Part shown: piece after piece, positions 5,792 through 10,799 of the stretch
Layout of the letters: each line of letters begins with the position of its first letter
Position numbering within the stretch: position 1 is the stretch's first letter
From: a bacterium
GTDB taxonomy: Bacteria > Desulfobacterota > GWC2-55-46
Reading direction: 5' to 3'
DNA: 10,799 nt
Assembly: GCA_027310325.1 (NCBI GenBank)
Contig: DAIDBB010000093.1
Coordinates: 1-10,799 of the forward strand
Translations under genes and position numbers: made by a program
Notes under the pieces: generated by a model
Database searches by the model: none
What the model saw: the letters and a program-made list of their open reading frames with translations, nothing else
What the model was told of the DNA's origin: nothing

Positions 5792-6217
5792 ATGATCAAG
5801 ATTACCGGCGACATAGCCCTCGGCGAAAACGAGATCAAGGAAGAGTTCATCCGCGCAGCGGGCCCCGGCGGTCAGCACGTCAATAAGACATCTACGGCCG
5901 TTCAGCTCAGGTTTAACGTCCGGTCGTCGCCGTCCCTCCCGGACGAAGTCCGGGCCCGCCTTACCAGGCTTGCCGGAAACCGGATGACCGAGGACGGCGA
6001 GCTCATCATAGTGGCGCGCAGTCACCGGAGCCAGATGGATAACAGGCTTGAAGCCCTCGATCGTCTCAAAGGGCTTATTGCCGCCGCTTCCGTTAGGCCT
6101 AAAACACGGAGGAAGACCCGCATGACGCGGGCGGCGAAACTGAGGTGGCTAAAGACCAAGAGGATAAGGGCCGCTGTAAAAAAGACGCGCGGGCCTGTCA
6201 AGCCCTCGGGCGATTAA
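5792..6217 (+). CDS. arfB: Alternative ribosome-rescue factor B (peptidyl-tRNA hydrolase, YaeJ/ICT1 type)
   Basis: 141 residues, close to the usual length (140 in E. coli). The catalytic GGQ motif lies at 26-28 inside GPGGQHVNKTSTAVQLRF, the family signature. The basic C-terminal tail (about 101-141, RPKTRRKTRMTRAAKLRWLKTKR and on) is the helix that enters the empty mRNA channel of stalled ribosomes. The protein hydrolyses peptidyl-tRNA on ribosomes that reach the 3' end of an mRNA without a stop codon. The lack of a release-factor codon-recognition domain and the short length separate it from RF1/RF2. The upstream AAATAAAGAAAT gives no real Shine-Dalgarno sequence, so translation may be weak or the leader very short. 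It is followed on the same strand by prfC, 241 bases on, with its own promoter. Confidence 0.95.
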   Translation: MIKITGDIALGENEIKEEFIRAAGPGGQHVNKTSTAVQLRFNVRSSPSLPDEVRARLTRLAGNRMTEDGELIIVARSHRSQMDNRLEALDRLKGLIAAASVRPKTRRKTRMTRAAKLRWLKTKRIRAAVKKTRGPVKPSGD

Positions 6218-6313
6218 GCTATCTATTCTTAAGGCAATAGCAATATTCTGTGATTTTTTTCATTAGCTAAATAGCATCCTTACTTTAAGGCTAAACATCG
6301 CTTTTTTCTTTGC

Positions 6314-6345
6314 CTTACTCTATTTTTCGAGAAAAAGAAAGTAAG
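6314..6345 (+). repeat. AT-rich imperfect inverted repeat between arfB and prfC
   Basis: CTTACT (6314-6319) pairs with AGTAAG (6340-6345), and TTTTTC (6323-6328) with GAAAAA (6331-6336), separated by small asymmetric bulges. It immediately precedes the prfC -35 box. It could be an operator or a weak terminator for arfB; there is no U-run after it. The rest of 6218-6346 is AT-rich with nothing recognisable. Confidence 0.35.
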
Positions 6346-6346
6346 A

Positions 6347-6376
6347 TTGACCGGGGCGGCTATTTTTAGGTATCAT
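6347..6376 (+). promoter_or_regulatory. Probable prfC promoter
   Basis: TTGACC (6347-6352), an 18-base spacer, TATCAT (6371-6376). Predicted start near 6383. The leader then contains a small GC hairpin, CGGGC-TTGAG-GCCCG (6415-6429), before the ribosome binding site GGAG (6446-6449). Confidence 0.55.
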
Positions 6377-6458
6377 ATACAGTTGAAGTTGGACCGTTTA
6401 TTGGCTTAGGGGGCCGGGCTTGAGGCCCGCTTTCATATTTAGAACGGAGAAGCAGTCG

Positions 6459-8045
6459 ATGAGCAAGCACCTTAAAAGGGAAGTAAGCCGCAGGCGGACC
6501 TTCGGCATAATAAGCCATCCCGATGCGGGCAAAACCACCCTTACGGAAAAGCTCCTCCTCTTCGGAGGGGCTATCCAGCTGGCCGGGGCGGTAAAGGCCC
6601 GGAAGGCCGCCAGGCACGCCACAAGCGACTGGATGGCGATAGAAAAGGAGCGGGGCATCTCGGTAACGACCTCTGTCATGAAGTTCAATTACAGGGACTT
6701 CGAGATAAACCTCCTCGACACGCCCGGCCACCAGGACTTTTCCGAGGACACGTACCGCGTCCTTACGGCGGTCGACAGCGCCCTCATGGTCATAGACAGC
6801 GCCAAGGGCGCGGAGCCGCAGACCGAAAAGCTCATGGCCGTATGCAGGATGCGCAATACCCCGATAATAACCTTCATTAACAAGCTCGACCGGGAGGGGC
6901 TGCCTCCTATCGAGCTTCTCGCGGACATAGAGGAGAAGCTGCAGATAGAATGCGCTCCCCTTTCATGGCCCATCGGCTCCGGAAAGGGCTTCAGGGGGGT
7001 CTACAACCTTTACAGGAAAGAGCTTCTACTATTTAAGCCCGGCGAGGCGTCGCGTCCTCAGGACGCGATAGTGATAACCGGGCTTGATGACCCGCGGCTC
7101 GACGAGTTGCTCGGTAGAAATGCCGATGAGCTTAGAAGGGACGTGGAGCTGCTTGAAGGCGCGGCAAACCCTTTCTTGCTGGAAGAGTATCTCAAGGGCA
7201 ACCAGACCCCTGTATTTTTCGGGTCCGGCATAAATAACTTCGGCGTAAGGGAGCTCCTCGACGCGCTCGTTGAGATAGCCCCGGCGCCGGGTCCGAGGGA
7301 GGCCCTCTCAAGGAAGATATCGCCCCTTGAAGAGGAGTTTTCCGGGTTTGTATTCAAGATACAGGCCAACATGGACCCGGCCCACCGCGACCGGATAGCG
7401 TTTCTGCGCATCTGCTCCGGGACTTTCACGCGCGGGATGAGGGTCATCCACCACAGGACCGGGAAGGAAATGACGCTCGCCAACGCCACGATATTCATGG
7501 CCCAGGACCGCTCCACGGTCGACGCGGCCTATCCCGGCGATATCATCGGCATTCACAACCACGGCACCATAAAGATAGGCGACACCTTCACCGAAAAGGA
7601 GCCGCTAAAGTTCACCGGCATACCCAACTTCGCACCCGAACACCTGCGGAGAGTGAGCCTCAGGAACCCGCTAAAGGTCAAACAGCTCCAGAAAGGGCTC
7701 CTTCAGCTTACCGAGGAAGGCGCGGTGCAGGTCTTCCGCCCCGTCATGAATAACGACTACATCCTCGGCGCCGTGGGAGCGCTCCAGTTTGACGTTACCA
7801 TGGCGCGCCTGAAGGATGAGTACGGCGTGGACGCCGTCTACGAGGCCGTAGAGCACGCACGGGCGCGCTGGATAAGCTCGTCCGATAAAAAACGGCTTGA
7901 GGAGTTCGAAAAGGAGAACAGAGGCAGGCTCGCCCTCGATTCCCAGGGTAACCTCGCCTTCCTCGCCCCGAACGAGTGGCAGCTGAATTATGTGATGGAG
8001 CAGTGGCCGGAGATCTCTTTCCATAAAACGCTTGAGCACCTCTAA
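6459..8045 (+). CDS. prfC: Peptide chain release factor 3 (GTPase)
   Basis: The open frame reaches back to a TTG at 6420, but the ATG at 6459 has GGAG nine bases upstream and gives 528 residues, almost the length of E. coli RF3 (529). The GTPase motifs are complete: P-loop SHPDAGKTT (19-27), switch I region ERGISVTTS (64-72), DTPGHQDF (87-94) and NKLDR (141-145). HPDAGKT, rather than the HVDHGKT of EF-Tu, is characteristic of RF3 and separates it from EF-G. Domains II and III follow, with VSLRNPLKVKQLQKGLLQLTEEGAVQVF and GAVGALQFDV typical of the family. RF3 recycles RF1/RF2 from the ribosome after peptide release and acts in post-peptidyl-transfer quality control. Arrangement next to arfB puts two termination/rescue factors side by side. 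No strong terminator follows. Confidence 0.97.
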   Translation: MSKHLKREVSRRRTFGIISHPDAGKTTLTEKLLLFGGAIQLAGAVKARKAARHATSDWMAIEKERGISVTTSVMKFNYRDFEINLLDTPGHQDFSEDTYRVLTAVDSALMVIDSAKGAEPQTEKLMAVCRMRNTPIITFINKLDREGLPPIELLADIEEKLQIECAPLSWPIGSGKGFRGVYNLYRKELLLFKPGEASRPQDAIVITGLDDPRLDELLGRNADELRRDVELLEGAANPFLLEEYLKGNQTPVFFGSGINNFGVRELLDALVEIAPAPGPREALSRKISPLEEEFSGFVFKIQANMDPAHRDRIAFLRICSGTFTRGMRVIHHRTGKEMTLANATIFMAQDRSTVDAAYPGDIIGIHNHGTIKIGDTFTEKEPLKFTGIPNFAPEHLRRVSLRNPLKVKQLQKGLLQLTEEGAVQVFRPVMNNDYILGAVGALQFDVTMARLKDEYGVDAVYEAVEHARARWISSSDKKRLEEFEKENRGRLALDSQGNLAFLAPNEWQLNYVMEQWPEISFHKTLEHL

Positions 8046-8091
8046 GCGCAAGAAAACTCCTTGAAAATCATCGGTTTCAAGCCGAAAATCC

Positions 8092-8120
8092 TTGACACCC
8101 AATTTTGCAGAAGATATTAT
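8092..8120 (+). promoter_or_regulatory. Consensus sigma70-type promoter of gmhA
   Basis: TTGACA (8092-8097), a 17-base spacer, TATTAT (8115-8120). Predicted start about 8127, leaving a leader of roughly 53 bases. This is the best -35/spacer combination in the window. Just upstream, TTGAAA (8061-8066) and TTTCAA (8075-8080) could form a weak hairpin after prfC. Confidence 0.75.
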
Positions 8121-8179
8121 TTAGTGGTCTTTGCCGGGTCCGTCGCCCTGAAATCCTCAACATTTAAAAAAGAGAAGAG

Positions 8180-8761
8180 ATGGAAAGCGAAATAGTCTCG
8201 AAGTCGTTCAAGGAAAGCATAAAGACGAAGGAGCGGTTCTTCACCAAAAAAAATACGGCGCTGGTCGTACAGACCGCGGAGCTGATCGTAAGGGCCTTCA
8301 AGGCCGGCGGAAAGCTCCTCATTGTCGGCAACGGGGGCTCTGCCGCCGACGCCCAGCACCTGGCTGCCGAGTTCGTTAACAGGTTCGAGATAGAGCGTCC
8401 GCCGCTGCCGGCCCTGGCGCTCACGACAGACACATCCAACCTTACGAGCATAGGAAACGATTACGCCTTTGATCAGACGTTCTCGAAACAGGTGCGGGCG
8501 CTGGGCAAGGAGAACGACATACTGCTGGCGATATCTACGAGCGGCAATTCGCCTAACGTACTGAAGGCCGTGGAGACCGCAAAGACGCTCGGCATAAAGA
8601 CCGTGGCGCTTACGGGAAAGGGCGGCGGGGCGCTCGCTGAAATGGCCGATATACTCCTGAACGTCGATTCAAAGACCACGGCAAGGATCCAGGAGACGCA
8701 TATCACGATATGCCATATCCTTTGCGAGCTCACCGACCACATGCTCTTCCAGAAGGTTTAG
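8180..8761 (+). CDS. gmhA: Phosphoheptose isomerase (sedoheptulose 7-phosphate isomerase)
   Basis: 193 residues, the normal length for GmhA, formed by one SIS domain. The phosphosugar-binding loop VGNGGSAADAQHLAAEFVNRF (49-69) and the second Ser-rich loop ISTSGNSPNV (118-127) are clear. By alignment to the E. coli enzyme, Glu64, Gln171 and His179 (in RIQETHITICH) correspond to its catalytic residues. GmhA converts D-sedoheptulose 7-phosphate to D-glycero-D-manno-heptose 7-phosphate, the first step of ADP-heptose synthesis for the LPS inner core, and works in the cytosol. DiaA, a paralogue, shares the fold, but the active-site residues and the pattern AEFVNRFEIERPPLPALALTTD favour GmhA. A purine-rich GAGAAGAG precedes the ATG directly. 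The next gene starts three bases after the stop, so the two form an operon. Confidence 0.93.
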   Translation: MESEIVSKSFKESIKTKERFFTKKNTALVVQTAELIVRAFKAGGKLLIVGNGGSAADAQHLAAEFVNRFEIERPPLPALALTTDTSNLTSIGNDYAFDQTFSKQVRALGKENDILLAISTSGNSPNVLKAVETAKTLGIKTVALTGKGGGALAEMADILLNVDSKTTARIQETHITICHILCELTDHMLFQKV

Positions 8762-8764
8762 GAT

Positions 8765-9718
8765 TTGAAAACCCGGATAAAAACATTCAAGCCCATATCG
8801 TCGAAAGGGCTTAAGACCTATTCGATAAGGGACAGAAAAAGCAAGGTAAGCGTCGGAGACTTCGCCGGGCTCCCGAAAAAGGGCGGCAGCCTTGGCGACT
8901 TCCTCGACTCCCTTCCCGGGATACTGGCGGCGAAGGACTTCAGGGATGTCGTAAAGGCCGTCTCCACGGCGCACAGGAACGGGCGGACGGTCGCCCTCGG
9001 CATGGGCGCCCACGTCATAAAGGTCGGCCTCGGCCCCCTTATAATCGACCTCATCGAGCGGGGCGTCGTTGATTCGATAGCCATGAACGGCGCGTGCGTC
9101 GTCCATGACTTCGAGACGGCATTCGCCGGATGCACCTCCGAGGACGTTGACAGGGAGCTTATGAGCGGGTCTTTCGGCATGGCCGAAGAGACCGGACGGA
9201 TACTTAACCGGGCGATAAAAAAGGGGGCGAAGGCCGGCCTCGGCAGGGCGGTAGGCCGGACGATCGAGAAGTCGCGCTTCCCCTATAAAGATAAGAGCAT
9301 ACTGGCCGCGGGCGCAAGGCGCGGGATACCGGTAACTGTACACGTCGCCCTGGGCACCGACATACTCCATATCCACCCGCAGATGGACCCCGGCGCGACC
9401 GGGGAGGCCTCGATGAGGGACTTCAGGCTCTTCTCTTCCGTGGTCGCCTCTCTCGAAGGAGGGGTCTATATAAATATCGGCTCGGCCGTGATACTTCCCG
9501 AGGTATTCTTGAAGGCCCTTACACTCGTGAGGAACCTCGGCCACCGGGTCGAGAACTTCTCGACTGTCAACATGGACTTCATACAGCACTACCGCCCGCT
9601 TACGAACGTCGTCAGAAGGCCCACGGAGGGCGGCACGGGCAAAGGCTACAGGCTCACGGGACATCACGAAATAATGGTGCCGCTACTTTACGCGGCCTTG
9701 ATCGAAGCAGGGTGCTGA
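8765..9718 (+). CDS. Deoxyhypusine-synthase-like protein of unknown reaction (317 aa)
   Basis: The start is TTG at 8765, three bases after the gmhA stop, with AGAAGG (8751-8756) eight bases upstream; no ATG offers a better alternative. The protein is cytosolic with a Rossmann-like alternation of strands and helices. Conserved-looking stretches are LGMGAHVIKVGLGPLIIDLIERG (78-100), NGACVVHDFETAFAG (108-122), PVTVHVALGTDILHIHPQ (189-206), INIGSAVILPEVFLKAL (236-252) and a Gly-rich end RRPTEGGTGKGYRLTGHHE (284-302). The second resembles the GNALAVHDIE region of TIGR00300-type ornithine cyclodeaminase/LOR-SDH domains and the deoxyhypusine synthase fold, so I place it in that NAD-binding superfamily with moderate trust. 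The deoxyhypusine synthase lysine region is not evident, and bacteria lack eIF5A, so that reaction is unlikely. Its close linkage to gmhA and, further on, argH leaves its pathway open. Confidence 0.72.
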   Translation: MKTRIKTFKPISSKGLKTYSIRDRKSKVSVGDFAGLPKKGGSLGDFLDSLPGILAAKDFRDVVKAVSTAHRNGRTVALGMGAHVIKVGLGPLIIDLIERGVVDSIAMNGACVVHDFETAFAGCTSEDVDRELMSGSFGMAEETGRILNRAIKKGAKAGLGRAVGRTIEKSRFPYKDKSILAAGARRGIPVTVHVALGTDILHIHPQMDPGATGEASMRDFRLFSSVVASLEGGVYINIGSAVILPEVFLKALTLVRNLGHRVENFSTVNMDFIQHYRPLTNVVRRPTEGGTGKGYRLTGHHEIMVPLLYAALIEAGC

Positions 9719-9725
9719 AAGGTTC

Positions 9726-9760
9726 TTGAGAGAAACTTTTTTGTAAAAAGTTTCTCTCAA
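9726..9760. repeat. 16-bp perfect inverted repeat with 3-base loop
   Basis: TTGAGAGAAACTTTTT (9726-9741), loop TGT, AAAAAGTTTCTCTCAA (9745-9760). It begins 8 bases after the stop of the deoxyhypusine-synthase-like gene and could stop transcription or protect the mRNA 3' end, but no T-run follows. Its right arm is also the outer part of the larger palindrome next to it, so alternative foldings compete. Confidence 0.85.
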
Positions 9761-9855
9761 ACTCTCTTTAAAAACTTTGAGTTCCCCTGAATACCCCCTG
9801 ACAGGGGGTATTCAGGGGAAGAACTGAAAGTCTTTGAAGGGGGGTCTGGGGAAAC
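9750..9855. repeat. About 106-bp near-palindrome centred on 9801
   Basis: Arms 9750-9799 and 9803-9855 are inverted copies. The inner core is perfect: TTCCCCTGAATACCCCCT (9782-9799), loop GAC, AGGGGGTATTCAGGGGAA (9803-9820). Outside it, after a 3-base insertion in the right arm, the outer 34 bases agree at 24 positions by hand alignment; half of the differences are T-versus-C and would still allow G-U pairs in RNA. It resembles dispersed intergenic palindromic elements; no transposase or ORF is inside. Confidence 0.8.
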
Positions 9856-9873
9856 CTTTCTACAGTTCGGCAG

Positions 9874-9902
9874 CTCGCCGACTCACGAAGTGATAAGGCG
9901 AG
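9874..9902. repeat. Nested hairpin
   Basis: CTCGCC (9874-9879) pairs with GGCGAG (9897-9902), enclosing TCAC-GAA-GTGA (9883-9893). Not followed by a U-run. It lies in a stretch that appears to interrupt the second copy of the outer repeat. Confidence 0.5.
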
Positions 9903-9929
9903 TTATAAAAATGATTCATTCTTTACCGA

Positions 9930-9954
9930 TTGAATCCGTCAAAGACGGATTCAA
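9930..9954. repeat. 11-bp perfect inverted repeat upstream of argH
   Basis: TTGAATCCGTC (9930-9940), loop AAA, GACGGATTCAA (9944-9954). It ends 37 bases before the argH ATG, a position suited to a 5'-leader structure or an operator. No clear promoter boxes are visible between it and the gene. Confidence 0.7.
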
Positions 9955-9991
9955 CAAGTTTCCCCAAAAAATCCTTTCACGGTCTTAAAAA

Positions 9992-10799
9992 ATGAAAAAA
10001 CAAAAACTCTGGTCAGGGCGTTTTACTGAAGATACGGATAGGCTCGTCGAGGAGTTTAACGCATCGATCTCCTTTGACTCGCGGCTTTTCAGGCACGACA
10101 TCCGTGGCTCGATCGCCCACGCGGCCACCCTTGAAAAGGCCGGCATACTCACGCGTAAGGAACTGGAGAAGATGACCGCGGGTCTCAAGGCGGTTGAAAG
10201 GGAGATCTCCGAGGGCAGGTTCGCGTTCACCCCTGATATGGAAGACATACACATGGCCGTTGAAAGGCGGCTTACCGAAAAGATAGGCCCGCTCGGCGGA
10301 AAGCTCCACACCGGAAGGAGCAGGAACGACCAGGTCGCCCTCGATATACGGCTATATCTGAAGGACGAGGTCTTCATAATAGCGGAGCTGCTTCATGAGC
10401 TTAAAAAGGCGGTCGTCGAAGTAGCTGAAAAAAACATCGACGCCGTGATGCCGGGCTACACCCACCTTCAGCGGGCGCAGCCTGTCCTTTTCGGCCACTA
10501 TCTGCTTGCCTACTACGAGATGTTCAAGCGGGACACAGGCCGCCTCCTCGACTGCCTCGAAAGGGTGGACGCGATGCCGCTAGGGGCCGGGGCCCTTGCC
10601 GGAAGCCCCTATGAGCTGGATAGAAAATTTACCGCGCGGCTTCTCGGGTTTTCGGGGGTGACCGAGAACAGCCTCGATAGCGTAAGCGACAGGGACTTCG
10701 CCGTAGAGTTCCTCTCCGCGGCATCCATACTCATGATGCATATCTCGAGGCTCTCGGAGGAGATCATACTCTGGGGCACGCAGGAGTTCGGCTTTATCG
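9992..10799 (+). CDS. argH: Argininosuccinate lyase, N-terminal 269 residues (3'-truncated by window edge)
   Basis: The ATG at 9992 opens with MKKQKLWSGRF, the conserved ArgH start (LWGGRF in most members). The frame stays open to the window end; full-length ArgH is about 460 residues, so roughly 60 percent is here. Signature blocks are EDIHMAVERRL (84-94), HTGRSRNDQVALD (106-118), GYTHLQRAQP (155-164, carrying the His of the active site) and LGAGALAGSPY (197-207). The catalytic Ser loop (GSSxMPxKxN) lies beyond the edge. The enzyme is a cytosolic homotetramer of the fumarase/aspartase superfamily that splits argininosuccinate to arginine and fumarate, the last step of arginine synthesis. No good Shine-Dalgarno precedes the ATG; the bases before it are mainly A. 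The palindrome-rich gap upstream makes co-transcription with gmhA uncertain. Confidence 0.96.
   Translation, partial: MKKQKLWSGRFTEDTDRLVEEFNASISFDSRLFRHDIRGSIAHAATLEKAGILTRKELEKMTAGLKAVEREISEGRFAFTPDMEDIHMAVERRLTEKIGPLGGKLHTGRSRNDQVALDIRLYLKDEVFIIAELLHELKKAVVEVAEKNIDAVMPGYTHLQRAQPVLFGHYLLAYYEMFKRDTGRLLDCLERVDAMPLGAGALAGSPYELDRKFTARLLGFSGVTENSLDSVSDRDFAVEFLSAASILMMHISRLSEEIILWGTQEFGFI

Noticed and set aside
6420..6458. Upstream TTG start for prfC
   Set aside because: It adds 13 residues not found in RF3 proteins; the ATG at 6459 has GGAG at a proper distance and gives the family length.
8061..8080. Intrinsic terminator after prfC
   Set aside because: TTGAAA/TTTCAA gives a weak 6-bp AT-rich stem with no U-run, so termination here is not supported.
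8669..9667. Long open frame on the minus strand opposite gmhA and the deoxyhypusine-synthase-like gene (332 codons)
   Set aside because: It mirrors two well-supported plus-strand genes; its composition (Arg, Gly, Tyr, Val rich) is what the complement of GC-rich codons yields, and there is no promoter or ribosome binding site.
9719..9991. CRISPR array or insertion sequence in the palindrome-rich gap
   Set aside because: There are no regularly spaced direct repeats with unique spacers, and no transposase frame; the repeats are inverted and nested.

Overview
The window reads as a Gram-negative, GC-rich genome (roughly mid-to-upper 50s percent GC by eye) that uses AGG (Arg) and ATA (Ile) codons heavily. 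A phosphoheptose isomerase gene points to heptose-containing LPS. A subtilase ending in a CFI-box-CTERM-like tail fits the Deltaproteobacteria/Nitrospirota-like lineages where such tails are common. That placement is inference; there is no rRNA or other firm phylogenetic marker here.

Layout. 1-762 is the 3' end of an aminopeptidase N gene (pepN). It converges on a small minus-strand gene of unknown function (858-1091) across a shared terminator. A 319-bp divergent promoter region follows. Next is a two-gene unit (1411-4067): a small exported, possibly lipidated protein that resembles a free-standing protease propeptide, then a secreted subtilisin-family protease with its own propeptide, complete catalytic residues and a CFI-box/membrane C-terminus. 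A bidirectional terminator (4086-4109) separates it from two minus-strand genes: a conserved uncharacterised protein (4135-4764) and a class I SAM-dependent methyltransferase (4859-5557).

The methyltransferase is preceded on its own strand by what looks like a ribosome-dependent attenuator: a strong promoter, a short ORF containing Trp-Trp, mutually exclusive hairpins and an intrinsic terminator with a U-run. This is the most interesting regulatory structure in the window. Divergent from it lies a translation-rescue/termination pair: arfB (peptidyl-tRNA hydrolase) and prfC (release factor 3).

A consensus sigma70-type promoter then drives gmhA and, three bases after it, a gene for a deoxyhypusine-synthase-like protein of unknown reaction (TTG start). 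The 273 bp between that gene and argH are packed with palindromes: a 16-bp perfect stem, a roughly 106-bp near-palindrome with an 18-bp perfect core, and two further hairpins. They look like degenerate copies of a dispersed intergenic repeat with a later insertion. The window ends inside argH (first 269 codons).

No tRNA, rRNA, CRISPR array, transposase or prophage gene is visible. The region is mostly housekeeping genes. The novelty lies in the protease/free-propeptide pair, the Trp-codon leader, and the nested palindromes before argH.
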